In this document: one piece after another, positions 9,514-19,212 of the stretch
Layout: every line of letters starts with the position of its first letter
Position numbering within the stretch: the first letter of the stretch is position 1
DNA from: an uncultured Shewanella sp.
GTDB taxonomy: Bacteria > Pseudomonadota > Gammaproteobacteria > Enterobacterales > Shewanellaceae
NCBI RefSeq assembly: GCF_947501665.1
Contig: NZ_CANMWS010000002.1
Span: forward strand, 124,001-188,000
DNA length: 64,000 bases
Reading direction: 5' to 3'
Translations under genes and position numbers: made by a program
The notes under the pieces: model-generated
Told to the model about the DNA's origin: nothing
Databases searched by the model: none
Seen by the model: only the letters and a program-made list of their open reading frames with translations

Positions 9514-10553
9514 GGCTATGTTCCAGAATACTGTTGTCTACCATAAGCCAATTGTAATATTTGTCGACTATCTCGCTTTTGACTGTTTTCTTTAAACCAA
9601 CCAAGATAATTGGGCAAATACTTAGTCGCGATGCCTTTCATTTTTCCATTTACCCAAGCCTTGAAGTTCGCTATCTCACCATTGACTGTTTGGATATGGT
9701 AGATACCATCTATGACTCTTTGTGTATTATTTATTAGCCGCTTATGATCACATTGTCTCTCTTTGGCTATACCTGTATATACCCATGAACCATCACTACA
9801 AAGCACTGAATTAACTTCAATATTCTTGGATAAATTTGTCGCTATTTCTGATGCGGTATCCGCTAATAGTATAGGTGCTATCATATGTTTGCTTCGGTCT
9901 ATTGATAGTAATATTGCCACTTGTCCTTCTTTCGTTCTTTTATCAATATCACTTCCTCGTTTTCTACTTACACGTGGCTGACTAATGGTTCTAGAGCCTT
10001 TTTCTGAATAAGCGAGAAAGAATTCATCTGCTTCAATAATCCCAGATAGCTTGTCATCATTTCTACCAGCTTGAGCACTGAGAAATCGATGTCGCCACAA
10101 AAATGCCGTTTTAAGGTTAATGCCGCATATTTTAGCAGCCTCTCTTAACGTTAACTTCAACTCCATACAGTGGGCGTATTTCTCCCATAGATGACTTTTA
10201 TGAAGTTTCGCAAGTGGAGTATTTGTTTTATTATTAAAGGTCTTATGACATTTGTTACAACGATATCTTTGTATCATCCTTGCTTTTCCCCACTTCTTGA
10301 ACTTAGCAGAGTGACAATGTGGGCATTGTGCTGAGACATCAAAAAGGGGTTGAATGAGCTCATCGATAGGAATTTCAGTGTCTAATGCTTGAATTGACTG
10401 GTGAACCACTTCTCTTTGGCCTGGCGTCATAGAGATAAGTGATTTTGTTATCTGGTTAAGTTTACTCACCAATAATTTTGTTTTCATTGCTATTATCTTC
10501 AATCAGTTAGCTCCACCTATTAAGTATAGACAACATTTTTATACAACAGCGCC
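9514..10553 (-). mobile_element. IS1595-family insertion sequence, apparently intact
   Basis: The 1040-bp element is bounded by an exact 8-bp direct repeat, TAAGTAAA, at 9506-9513 and 10554-10561, the target duplication length expected for IS1595. The ends form imperfect inverted repeats: GGCTATGTTCCAG at the left and GGCGCTGTTGTAT read inward from the right. The transposase stop codon lies inside the left end. The exact duplication argues for a recent insertion. Confidence 0.85.
9516..10502 (-). CDS. IS1595-family transposase
   Basis: A 328-residue transposase. The N terminus carries a zinc-ribbon CPHCHSAKFKKWG ... YRCNKCHKTFNN, with four cysteines in two CxxC pairs, typical of IS1595 and its ISXO2-like DDE domain. 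It is followed by a helix-turn-helix (LTLREAAKICGINLKTAFLWRHRF). The catalytic domain begins GIIEADEFFLAYSEKGSR, with the first acidic residue, and continues with LLADTASEIATNLSKNIE and VLCSDGSWVYTGIA, carrying the second Asp. The length is normal for the family and no frameshift was seen, so it may be active. A start five codons further in (MKTKLLVSK) is equally possible. Confidence 0.88.
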   Translation of the reverse strand: MKIIAMKTKLLVSKLNQITKSLISMTPGQREVVHQSIQALDTEIPIDELIQPLFDVSAQCPHCHSAKFKKWGKARMIQRYRCNKCHKTFNNKTNTPLAKLHKSHLWEKYAHCMELKLTLREAAKICGINLKTAFLWRHRFLSAQAGRNDDKLSGIIEADEFFLAYSEKGSRTISQPRVSRKRGSDIDKRTKEGQVAILLSIDRSKHMIAPILLADTASEIATNLSKNIEVNSVLCSDGSWVYTGIAKERQCDHKRLINNTQRVIDGIYHIQTVNGEIANFKAWVNGKMKGIATKYLPNYLGWFKENSQKRDSRQILQLAYGRQQYSGT

Positions 10554-10597
10554 TAAGTAAAACAATACTAACAATTCTAGATTTGGGTTTGTTTTGG

Positions 10598-11680
10598 TTA
10601 ATAAATGTAATCAAAAAAACTCACCACCTTCAAATAGAAATTCCCAATTCCTCCCATAATACCCGCTTGTTCGGGTACAATGAGCACTCTTGCTGATGCA
10701 CCAACCCGTTGAATTTTACCATTCAGATTTTGCTCAATTTTAATGCGTACTTGAAAACGTTTTGAGCGTGTTATCCAAGTCATTGGATTCTTAATTTCAG
10801 GCAGCAGCCCCGATGGATAGCCTTGCCCAATAACATTCCCTAATCCTAGATTATCAACACGGCTATAAAATACCTGATTAGGATACATAAAAAGACTAAA
10901 TGAGACTGGCTGCTCTTCTTTAATTATCGATAGCGCATTTTCTTTAAAATTAGCAACTAGCCACCAATTAGCTGTATCGATTACAGTCATAACCTTATCA
11001 TCCGCTTCAATATAACTACCAATACTTAACTGGAGGTTATCAATAACGCCATCAAACGGCACAATAAAAGTTGTTTTATCAAGTTCATATTGAGCACTAG
11101 CAAGCTCAGCTTCAGCCAATTTAACACTTGCATTTTCATCACCGATCATCGCACTTAACTGACTATTCAGTATTTGTATTTCATCAGTAGTGGAAAGGAC
11201 CTGAGCTTGCGCTTGCTGGTAATTATTATACGCCTGATCTCTATCATCTTTAGAAGAGAGTTGTTGTTCAGCAAGTTTCTCATATCTCAAGTACTCTTTC
11301 TTTGTATAAACTAATTCAGCTTCTTGCCCAGCTAATATATGTTGCTGTTGTTCTAATTGATCTTGTAATTGTTGAATGTTAGCTTTAATCAGCACTAAAT
11401 TTGCAGTATAACGATCAACTTGATATTGATAAGGTTCTGGATCCAGTTGAAATATTTTATCACCTTTTTTAACTTTACTGCCATTTTTCACAAAAACTGA
11501 AATGACTCTCCCATCCACTTGAGGTGAAACTTGTAATACAGTAGCTTGAATATAAGCATCAGATGTATATGGCGTATATCTATCAGCTAAAACAAAAAAT
11601 ATAACCAAAAAAACGAATAATAATAGTAATAATGCCAACCAAGCATTAATCGAATAAAAAAGTAATCGAAACCGTTTCAT
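10598..11680 (-). CDS. HlyD/EmrA-type membrane fusion protein of an efflux pump
   Basis: A 360-residue periplasmic adaptor with one N-terminal membrane segment (WLALLLLLFVFLVIFFVLA). It continues with TPYTSDAYIQATVLQVSPQV, the hallmark of EmrA/AaeA-type adaptors, then the lipoyl half-motif VSVFVKNGSKVKKGD-like region. A long coiled-coil hairpin rich in Gln and Glu (about residues 80-200) and a beta-barrel domain with the second lipoyl half (TTFIVPFDGVIDNLQLSIGS) follow. It bridges an inner-membrane pump to an outer-membrane channel. AAGGA lies six bases before the ATG, and the FUSC gene ends only 10 bases upstream, so the two form an operon. The substrate is not evident; aromatic acids are a guess from AaeAB. 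Confidence 0.87.
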   Translation of the reverse strand: MKRFRLLFYSINAWLALLLLLFVFLVIFFVLADRYTPYTSDAYIQATVLQVSPQVDGRVISVFVKNGSKVKKGDKIFQLDPEPYQYQVDRYTANLVLIKANIQQLQDQLEQQQHILAGQEAELVYTKKEYLRYEKLAEQQLSSKDDRDQAYNNYQQAQAQVLSTTDEIQILNSQLSAMIGDENASVKLAEAELASAQYELDKTTFIVPFDGVIDNLQLSIGSYIEADDKVMTVIDTANWWLVANFKENALSIIKEEQPVSFSLFMYPNQVFYSRVDNLGLGNVIGQGYPSGLLPEIKNPMTWITRSKRFQVRIKIEQNLNGKIQRVGASARVLIVPEQAGIMGGIGNFYLKVVSFFDYIY

Positions 11681-11690
11681 CGTTTATCCT

Positions 11691-13934
11691 TTAAGTTAAA
11701 CAATTGTACTTTGTACTTTGTACTTTATCAACAACCTCACCAAACTCATCATAGTCTATTGTTTTTAAAATAGTATCAATAATGATGCTCAATTCACTCA
11801 CAACCCCCAATAACACAAAACCTCCATAATAAACCTTACTATGATGGTGTTCCTCTTTAATATCATTCAACATCATTGAAGAACTAGTTTCTATATTAGA
11901 AAGTAAAACATTTATTACCAATTGCAAGTCTACTACGTGTTCCCTTACTCTTTTATTAATATCAAAAACCACTTCAGAGACTGATCCCATAACACTACTT
12001 AATTCTTTTTCATATTTAACAAAAAGTTTTATATAATATTTTTTTTCCTGAAAACTATCAAAACGATTAAAAACATCATAAGCAGTAATAAGTTGTAAAG
12101 ATAATCGACTACATGACAAATTAATCTCATGCATGTATTCTTCAATCATGTTACTTTTATGAAATGTATAACTGTAATCATTAATCAGAATAAAATTAGA
12201 TTGCAAACTATGACTTACTTGATAAAATTGATCATTCAATTTTATCATATTTTTATTATTAACGTTTATTAAAGTAAGTAATAAATATTTTGCTTCATCT
12301 AAAATATTAGCAGAAGAACGCCTAAATTGTTGACGGGGATGTTCAGGCCAAAGAAAATGAGCCACTAAAAATGAAATAGAAAAGCCAATTAATGCTCCAG
12401 TGAGTTTACCTAATATTTCGTCTGAAGAACTTAATGGAAAAGCTTGACTACCAAAAGTCATCGTCATCCCAATACAAAATTGCACACCTGCATAGGCTAT
12501 TTTAGCTGAGCCAGCGGCTAAATAAGTACCAAACAAAAATCCTGTAGCCATCCACACAATCAGCAGAATTAGATGATCTTGTGCATCGATAACCAGTATA
12601 CCAACACTACTATAAATAACCCCTGAAATAATCCCAAATATCCACAAGGGTAACCGTAAATGGATCCCTCCAAGATTCACTTGGGCCAACATCACAACAA
12701 TGCAAATAACAAGATAATCACTCGCAGGCACATTAGGTAAAGCAATATGAATAAGCAGCGCTATCGTTAAAGCTAACATCATCTTAATCGCACTTTTCGC
12801 ACTATCTAAATGCAGCGTATTGTAATCTCTTTTCAAGCCAGATTTTATTATGTTTTTACTCTTCATAATCTCAATATCTTTGGTATTGAGATTATTAAAA
12901 CTATTCATCAAGGCGGATATACTTTTATTTGCAGTATAAATGTGTACATAAATACCACTTAATATATGTGAGTTATATTTTTTACTCACGATTTCATTCT
13001 GAAAATAATCAATAATACTTTGCGATGATTCATGTCCTGAAAAGTACAATACTAAAATATCTAACCGACGTATTAAAGACATAATTTCACATTCAATATA
13101 ACGGCGTGAATCAGTATCAATATCTTTATCATTCACTTGGATCAGTACAGACTCAATTAACCTAAAAGTGACAAATAAATGTAATAAAGCATCCAGTTGA
13201 ACGAGTAATACTTGAAAATGAGGTGTATCATTACTCAATGGGGTTTTACGTGTTTTAATTAACTTTTCAATATTATAAAGCTCATTTAAGCTTATATTCA
13301 AATCAATACGATCAAATTTTTCTTTTTTTATAAAAGAATCTGAACTACTTTTTAATAAAAAAATATATTCCTCAATTATTCCATGATACACTTTTAATAC
13401 ATCTTTACTTTTTGGCAATGGCCAAACTAATTGCGTTATAAAACTCAATATCACTAAACCAATGACAAACTGCATAAACCATTGAATAACAAGTATTTCA
13501 GTTGTTTCAGAGGCTGAGCTAGCAGTAAAAGCTATCGTTACTGTCACAATAATAGAAAAAATAGCTGTAATTTGATAAGGCCAACGATTGCGCATTGTCT
13601 CGGCAACCCAATATGCTTGAGCAAATGAAACAATGACAGAAAAAAGAAGGAATAGATAAGGTTGTTGTGAGAAAAAATGAATACAAATACTCATTAATAA
13701 AGCACTCAATACCACCCCACAAATAAGTGATATTCCAGCAGTATAAGATTCATCTTTAGAGTAAAACATCAAAAATAAAGCTGGATAAATTGCAAATAAC
13801 GTCAAAGGAAGTTGAAAAAAAGTAGCAAATACAATGATAAGTATAAAAATGAATGTAGCTCTGAAAGCATTAAACAACCTCATTTTTAACATATAAAGAT
13901 GTAGGCTTCGAAATTTATCCAATGGGTAATCCAT
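11691..13934 (-). CDS. FUSC-family inner-membrane transporter (AaeB-like)
   Basis: A large two-halved membrane protein of 747 residues. Each half has a cluster of hydrophobic helices: about residues 20-165 (FRATFIFILIIVFATFFQL, LPLTLFAIYPALFLMF) and about 385-530 (MMLALTIALLIHIALP, IWFGIISGVIYSSV-like). Each cluster is followed by a long soluble helical region. This is the fusaric acid resistance / aromatic carboxylate exporter (FUSC, AaeB) layout. It precedes the HlyD adaptor by 10 bases. The small DUF1656 protein (AaeX) often found in such operons is absent. The ATG at 13934 is used instead of the TTG one codon earlier. The C terminus is encoded by three copies of a 7-base repeat. Export substrate unknown. 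Confidence 0.8.
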   Translation of the reverse strand: MDYPLDKFRSLHLYMLKMRLFNAFRATFIFILIIVFATFFQLPLTLFAIYPALFLMFYSKDESYTAGISLICGVVLSALLMSICIHFFSQQPYLFLLFSVIVSFAQAYWVAETMRNRWPYQITAIFSIIVTVTIAFTASSASETTEILVIQWFMQFVIGLVILSFITQLVWPLPKSKDVLKVYHGIIEEYIFLLKSSSDSFIKKEKFDRIDLNISLNELYNIEKLIKTRKTPLSNDTPHFQVLLVQLDALLHLFVTFRLIESVLIQVNDKDIDTDSRRYIECEIMSLIRRLDILVLYFSGHESSQSIIDYFQNEIVSKKYNSHILSGIYVHIYTANKSISALMNSFNNLNTKDIEIMKSKNIIKSGLKRDYNTLHLDSAKSAIKMMLALTIALLIHIALPNVPASDYLVICIVVMLAQVNLGGIHLRLPLWIFGIISGVIYSSVGILVIDAQDHLILLIVWMATGFLFGTYLAAGSAKIAYAGVQFCIGMTMTFGSQAFPLSSSDEILGKLTGALIGFSISFLVAHFLWPEHPRQQFRRSSANILDEAKYLLLTLINVNNKNMIKLNDQFYQVSHSLQSNFILINDYSYTFHKSNMIEEYMHEINLSCSRLSLQLITAYDVFNRFDSFQEKKYYIKLFVKYEKELSSVMGSVSEVVFDINKRVREHVVDLQLVINVLLSNIETSSSMMLNDIKEEHHHSKVYYGGFVLLGVVSELSIIIDTILKTIDYDEFGEVVDKVQSTKYNCLT
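11706..11726. repeat. Heptanucleotide repeat GTACTTT x3 inside the FUSC gene end
   Basis: Three exact copies of a 7-base unit (AAAGTAC on the coding strand) encode most of the last ten residues. Gain or loss of one unit would change the reading frame at the C terminus. Confidence 0.85.
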
Positions 13935-14020
13935 CAATTCATATCACTACTTAAACAATAACATAATTTTCAAATAGCACATGTGCTTCTACTTAGTATT
14001 CATTGCAATTGCTTTGAAGC

Positions 14021-14052
14021 TAAGTATTTTCTAAAGGTTTAGAAAATACTTA
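14021..14052. terminator. Long perfect inverted repeat between the chemoreceptor and efflux genes
   Basis: TAAGTATTTTCTAAA and TTTAGAAAATACTTA form a perfect 15-base stem around GG. It lies after the chemoreceptor stop and before the FUSC start, both read leftward. It may terminate the former or act as an operator for the efflux operon. The near-absent loop makes an operator a serious alternative. Confidence 0.5.
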
Positions 14053-14111
14053 ACTAACATTAAATTCAAAAATCAACCTATTGATATATTATTACATGTT
14101 GAAGTTGTAAT

Positions 14112-16082
14112 TTACTCTGTTTTAAAATTCGACACTCTATCAGCCAAAGTTCCTCCAAGTGTAGCCTGCTCCTTGGCAGTAACTTCAACCTCTTTAGACA
14201 GCCGCGACATTTCAGATGCGGCGTCACTAATAGACGCAATATTACTACCAATATCCTCGGTCACTAAATGTTGCTCTTCTGCAGCACTGGCAATTTGTGT
14301 TGTCATGTCACGAATTTTTTCAACCGATATTTCGATATTATCAAACACAGTACTCACTAGCTCTGATAACTCAAGCGCCTGATTTGATTGAGTTAAGTTA
14401 ACATCCATATTCTTTGACACTAACTTTGTTCGCTCTGTTAGCATGCCAAGTATATGATTAATTTCACCCGTTGAATCTTGAGTACGTTTTGCAAGATTCC
14501 GCACCTCATCAGCAACAACAGCAAACCCTCTTCCCTGCTCTCCCGCACGAGCAGCCTCAATAGCAGCATTAAGTGCTAATAAATTTGTTTGCTCAGCAAT
14601 CCCCTGAATCGTTAACAAAATATTATTAATATTCTCTGTTTCCTGTTCCAGCTCCTGAATAACTTGATTAGATGTTTGAATACTGATCCCTAATTCTTGC
14701 ACGCTCTTGATACTGGTCTTAATGACATCCTTACCATTTTGAGAAGCCTTTAAGCCTTCTTGAGAAACATCAGCAGTATCAGCACAATTTTTAGCCACAT
14801 CATTCGCAGTAGCAGCCATTTGAGTCACAGCAGTGACAACCTGCTCAATGGCGATAAGCTGCTGATTTGAAGATTCAGCAACCTGCATAGCACTGTCACT
14901 TGCACGACTAGAAACACGATGAATACTTCCAGCATTATTTTTTATCCCCTGAATCATTGCCTGTGTCGTAGAAATAAATTGATTAAACCAATTAGCCAAT
15001 TCACTGGTTTCATCTTTACTCTTAATATTTAATCGAGCAGTCAAATCACCTTCACCTTCAGCTAAGGTTTTGAGCTCACTTTTAACTTCATTAATAGGAT
15101 CCACAATATGCTTAGCAAAAATAATCCCTAAAAAGACAAAAAGTGTAATCAATAAACCACTCACAATCACAGTAACCCAAATTAATTGAGTAGCAGAAGA
15201 AAATATTTCATCACTTTGCTTAAAACCGATGATTTTCCAGCCTAACGCTGTCGAGTCGACAATATTGGCCAAGTAACGAGTACCATTAATATCTAAATCT
15301 ACTAAGCCAGAATCTGTCTCTGCAATTGTTTTAAAATAAGGTGCTTCAAGTGTTTTCAAAGCTTTAAAGTTATTATCGGGGTTGTTGGCATCGACCAGAA
15401 TATTACCGTTACCTTCAACGATCATTAAGAAGCCTGTATGACCAAATTTAATTTTTTGTACCATTTCAGTCAGCGCCTTTACCGACACGTCTATGGCAAC
15501 AACGCCTTCAAATTCATCTTGTTTATTCTTAAATGCTTTTAAGACAGAAACATAAACAGCATCATCAGGTTCCCAATAATAACCATCGATACGTTGTACT
15601 TGATAATTACCCTTTTCTCCTAAAGCAAACCAAGGTTCGTTGCGAGGATCCCAATTTTCATAATCTGCAGTACCGGGCCATTCCAGATACTGGCCCTCTT
15701 TATTACCCATATAGACAAAGCCTAAAGTAGGATTATTCTTTCCCACAGCACTGAATAATTCAAAGATTTCTTGTTCACGACCACCGTTAGCCATAGCCAC
15801 TTGAGCTGGTTGACGTTTCTCACTGAAATAAGTACTGATCTCTCCTTTAGCAGTATCACGCACGATATTACTGTCGGCTAAAAAAGATACATTGTAGCTC
15901 AGTGAATCAAAGAAATGACTAAAAGATTGATCAACAATCGCAATGTCAACACTACTGGTTTGAATAAAATTAGTTTTAGCTTGTTCAATCACATTCTGTG
16001 ATGTGATCACTGAAACAATGAATACAGGTAATAGTGCAATTGTTAAAAAGGCAAATATAAGTTTACTACGGATCGTTAGCAT
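14112..16082 (-). CDS. Methyl-accepting chemotaxis protein with periplasmic Cache-type sensor
   Basis: A 656-residue chemoreceptor. A membrane helix at about residues 7-29 is followed by a periplasmic domain of about 260 residues, containing [16 protein letters not shown] and [21 protein letters not shown], typical of double-Cache sensors that bind small molecules such as amino acids. A second membrane helix (about 292-318), a HAMP domain and a long signalling coiled coil follow. The tip [20 protein letters not shown] and [17 protein letters not shown] contact CheA and CheW. AGGAG lies six bases before the ATG. No chemotaxis kinase genes are nearby. The ligand is unknown. Confidence 0.92.
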   Translation of the reverse strand: MLTIRSKLIFAFLTIALLPVFIVSVITSQNVIEQAKTNFIQTSSVDIAIVDQSFSHFFDSLSYNVSFLADSNIVRDTAKGEISTYFSEKRQPAQVAMANGGREQEIFELFSAVGKNNPTLGFVYMGNKEGQYLEWPGTADYENWDPRNEPWFALGEKGNYQVQRIDGYYWEPDDAVYVSVLKAFKNKQDEFEGVVAIDVSVKALTEMVQKIKFGHTGFLMIVEGNGNILVDANNPDNNFKALKTLEAPYFKTIAETDSGLVDLDINGTRYLANIVDSTALGWKIIGFKQSDEIFSSATQLIWVTVIVSGLLITLFVFLGIIFAKHIVDPINEVKSELKTLAEGEGDLTARLNIKSKDETSELANWFNQFISTTQAMIQGIKNNAGSIHRVSSRASDSAMQVAESSNQQLIAIEQVVTAVTQMAATANDVAKNCADTADVSQEGLKASQNGKDVIKTSIKSVQELGISIQTSNQVIQELEQETENINNILLTIQGIAEQTNLLALNAAIEAARAGEQGRGFAVVADEVRNLAKRTQDSTGEINHILGMLTERTKLVSKNMDVNLTQSNQALELSELVSTVFDNIEISVEKIRDMTTQIASAAEEQHLVTEDIGSNIASISDAASEMSRLSKEVEVTAKEQATLGGTLADRVSNFKTE

Positions 16083-16273
16083 TCAGCTCTCCTGCAATAG
16101 CTAAGTAAATGACACACCAAACTTTAACATATCCTTATACAGTAAAACTCAATATCGCTAAAGTATTAAACAACTTAATCTTATAAAACATTAAAATAAT
16201 GCCAAAGTGATCAGGCGTATTTACTATAACGTCAAAATATTTCATAAACTGCAATTTTGCCCACAATAAATAA

Positions 16274-16293
16274 AGCCCTAACGATCTAGGGCT
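16274..16293 (-). terminator. Leftward terminator hairpin
   Basis: AGCCCTA / TAGGGCT stem with a six-base loop, followed on the minus strand by TTTATTTATT. Its orientation fits termination of the small leftward gene remnant next to it. Confidence 0.65.
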
Positions 16294-16323
16294 GATTAAC
16301 GGAGAGATGATGAAAAACGAGGC

Positions 16324-16458
16324 TTAACTTTCTTTTTTGTTTTCTATGTTTTCTTTATTTTCAGCATTTGCAGCCACTTTTTCTCATCCTCTTCAGCACG
16401 CTTGAGATCCCTCACGCCAAAAATGGCAAACCAGATAAAAAGGAGTCCAAAAACTCAT
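16324..16458 (-). pseudogene. Possible small membrane protein gene broken by single-base indels
   Basis: On the minus strand an ATG at 16458 begins MSFWTPF. One frame over, the stretch continues IWFAIFGVRDLKRAEEDEKK, a membrane-like segment followed by a charged tail. The original frame then gives VAANAENKENIENKKES before a stop at 16324. The two frame changes fall in homopolymer runs of T and A. The shifted frame alone can also end earlier, at 16344. A leftward terminator immediately follows. The pattern fits a small gene of about 40 residues that has picked up indels, or a small gene mis-sequenced at homopolymers. I do not recognise the family. Confidence 0.35.
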
Positions 16459-16748
16459 TTTTTACCTAAAAATGAAAAATAACCAAAGTACTCCCCTTGA
16501 GCGAACACATATACAGATTTCCACCTAGATCTAAGCAATAAGCACTTCCCGCTGCTTATGACGCCTATGGTGTCATAAAAAAGGTGGTTGATAAACCAAT
16601 AACATAATAACCCTAAAGGCTAAAATATAGCGTTTAGGTGAATAAAATCTTGCGGGCGTGGTTTTTTTCATTATTTAACGCTTCCTTGGATCGACCAATT
16701 AACGCAATATTGAGCAGTCACTCAACATTATTAAACCCGTGATCCTTC
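16459..16748. other. Intergenic region with a strong hairpin
   Basis: About 290 bases with no gene. It contains a 10-base stem with a three-base loop at 16556-16578 (TTATGACGCC / GGTGTCATAA, one G-T pair). There is no adjacent T tract, so its role is unclear. Confidence 0.45.
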
Positions 16749-16777
16749 AAAAGTGGCCAGCAAAACTGACCACTTTT
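16749..16777 (-). terminator. Terminator of the CZB chemoreceptor gene
   Basis: AAAAGTGG-C-CAG / CTG-A-CCACTTTT stem with one mismatch and a CAAAA loop, about 30 bases after the stop. On the minus strand the second arm ends in TTTT. Confidence 0.65.
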
Positions 16778-16806
16778 ATTAAAGCAACTTTTAGTGCTCG
16801 TTCATC

Positions 16807-17907
16807 CTACGCCTCTGTATCCATCGCACCGCCTAAAGCCGATAAATGGCTTAATACATCAGCACTGGCTTTTTCCATTAAGTCTAAATATTGTACCGCT
16901 TTTGATTCATCACCTTGTTCAAGTGCATCTAAGGCAGAAATACCATTTTGATGTACGGCCACATGGGGTTTTTCTAACGCTCTGAAATAAGATAACGAAG
17001 CATATTTTTCAGCTCCTTCGCCTTGATAGTACCACTTACCTAAACGGCACATCGTATGATCGGCAAAATCACTCATGGTTTTATTCGACATGCCTAACAT
17101 GACTTTATAGACTTCTAGCTTCCAAACAATATGATCCATCTTTACCGTTTGAATAAAACTTTTTGCCGTGGTGTTACTGATCACTGCATACATTTGCTGA
17201 GAAACTGATACGACTTCTTGGGTCGTACTTTGAATTGACTCAGAATTTTCTCTCACACTTAAACTATTGATACCCACATGCCCTATACCTTCTACGACAC
17301 TATCCATCCCTTGATTGATTTGAGTTATCAAAGAAGCAATTTCGTTTGTCGCATCTGCCGAACGTTTTGCCAGCGCACGGACTTCATCAGCAACCACAGC
17401 AAATCCCCGCCCTTGTTCACCCGCTCTAGCGGCTTCAATGGCAGCATTTAATGCAAGTAAATTAGTTTGCTCTGTGATCCCCTGAATTAAGGTAATAAAC
17501 CCATTTATCCCTTCTGTCACCGTTTTTAAATCAGCAATAGAACCAGAGACTTTATCTGTATCCGTATTAATCACTGATGTCGCATCGACAGTGGTATGCA
17601 GCAAGTCTATTATATTATCAAATAATGAGATTGAACCTTTAAAATCATCACGGTTCACCACTAAAGAGTTTGCAGAGTCTGCAATTTCTTCACGAATGCC
17701 AATAATCATATCTGCAGAATTCAACCAAAGCTCATTTAACCCTTGTTGATGAGTTAAAGCTTGTTTACCTTCTGATATTTTTTGAGCAAGCACATCGCTA
17801 TTATCAGCTCTATTGGCTAGCTCTTCTTTTAAGAATGCAATCTCTTTGACTTGCTCTTTATTGATACGCTCAAGATCTGCAATTTTTTTTGTACTTCTGA
17901 AAAACAT
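16807..17907 (-). CDS. Soluble chemoreceptor with C-terminal CZB zinc-binding domain
   Basis: A 366-residue protein with no membrane segment. The N terminus is a coiled coil (about residues 5-55). The MCP signalling domain follows, with the tip [20 protein letters not shown] and [18 protein letters not shown]. The C-terminal 110 residues form a CZB domain. Its candidate zinc ligands are the His in [11 protein letters not shown], the Cys in [12 protein letters not shown] and the two His in KPHVAVH, matching the family's three-His one-Cys site. CZB receptors such as Helicobacter TlpD respond to zinc or oxidants such as hypochlorous acid, so this is likely a cytoplasmic metal/redox chemosensor. 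It has its own terminator. The ribosome-binding site is weak. Confidence 0.88.
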   Translation of the reverse strand: MFFRSTKKIADLERINKEQVKEIAFLKEELANRADNSDVLAQKISEGKQALTHQQGLNELWLNSADMIIGIREEIADSANSLVVNRDDFKGSISLFDNIIDLLHTTVDATSVINTDTDKVSGSIADLKTVTEGINGFITLIQGITEQTNLLALNAAIEAARAGEQGRGFAVVADEVRALAKRSADATNEIASLITQINQGMDSVVEGIGHVGINSLSVRENSESIQSTTQEVVSVSQQMYAVISNTTAKSFIQTVKMDHIVWKLEVYKVMLGMSNKTMSDFADHTMCRLGKWYYQGEGAEKYASLSYFRALEKPHVAVHQNGISALDALEQGDESKAVQYLDLMEKASADVLSHLSALGGAMDTEA

Positions 17908-19212
17908 TTCAATATTATCTCTATAGGGTTAAAGCCATCCATCAAACTCAGCAGCCCCAGTTAAACAATAACATACCGTATAGTTTGATGACGTTGAGTG
18001 CTAAAAAAGTAAAGCCCTATTACCAAATAAGCTCCTTTTTGCCACTCCCAACCAAGTCAGGTTGAAAATCTAATGTTATTTAAGTGCAACAAGGGTTTGT
18101 TGACCTTTCGTGGTTAAATGATGTTCGAACTAAAAGTGTTTAAATCGCGGTGTAGTAGAGCGCACCTTAGTCTTCTAAGCCCCCTTTCCTTTTAATTAAA
18201 AGGTCTACAACAAAGAGTAAAACACCTTTAAACGGCTCCTCTTGACAGCATTTGTGGTATCTTTTTACTGCGTTATCGCTTACTTAGTCACGACTCCAAG
18301 AATGAAGGAGGTAGCACGACGTTTGAACCCAAGCCGACGACTCCAAAGATGGAGAAGATAGAGCGACATCTGGAATCAAAGCCGAAAATAACGACACAGC
18401 ATAAACTCTTACTTGCTTAAAGCCCAATAAACTGCTGCAGAAATCATCACCAAAGATCTGCAGCCCCTAGCACTTAATATTTTTCATAGCATATAATCCT
18501 TTAAAATATTCGCCCAATGGCCAGTAATAAGCGGATAAAACACACTCAAAACGGTATCATGATTTAAAGCAAAAAATAGAAATCTCGACTTTAGTCCAAC
18601 TCCATAAGAAGTATAAGCGACCCAAAAAAACCAGAACTCGAACAAAAAAGTATCAAATTTGACAATAAAATCTTTGTTGATACGAAAAATCAGCTTATTT
18701 TAAATCTAGCCTATTATTATTTAAGATATTTTTTCATAAAAAACAAAAATAATTAAGGCAAATATATTGATATTAGAATCAAAGTCACACAATTATCGAT
18801 TCAACTTTAGTTTACCAACCTTCACCCCCTTATGACATCCAAACTGGAAAATACAACGAGACTGCAACAAAGTCTCCCCTAAAGTTAAAAAACTCACATT
18901 AGCCTCTTTAAATCTAAGTAAAAAATAACACTCAATTTAATGATAAACACAAGCAATTTAAAAGATAAAAAACTTCTAGTCCCAGATCATTGTATTGCTC
19001 TCAAAGCTATTGTACTCTTCGCACCACAAAAACAAATAAAGAGTAAAAAATAGCTGAAACGGGAACTTAATACTTTTGTATATTCGATAATTTGAAATCC
19101 ACTACAGCAGTCCCAGTAGATTGTTAACTCTATTTATAGAAGTATTTGCTATCGTTTTCTAAAACAACTATAAGCCATAAAAAATCAAAAACGGTCCATG
19201 ATATGATCTCCA
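17908..19212. other. 1.3-kb non-coding region upstream of the pfa operon
   Basis: No gene was found here. The left half (about 18100-18420) is less AT-rich and contains an imperfect 47-48-base tandem repeat. The right half is AT-rich and must contain the pfaR promoter. I could not pick a convincing -35/-10 pair or operator. Confidence 0.5.
18291..18385. repeat. Imperfect tandem repeat of about 47 bases
   Basis: Two adjacent copies, 18291-18337 and 18338-18385, both begin CGACTCCAA and end AAGCCGA. They share GA-GG/A-G-AGATAG-type interior blocks and differ at roughly a quarter of positions. It could be part of a dispersed intergenic element; no open frame crosses it. Confidence 0.6.

Noticed and set aside
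16556..16578. Strong hairpin as a terminator
   Set aside because: No gene ends next to it and no T tract follows on either strand, so I only mention it in the intergenic note.
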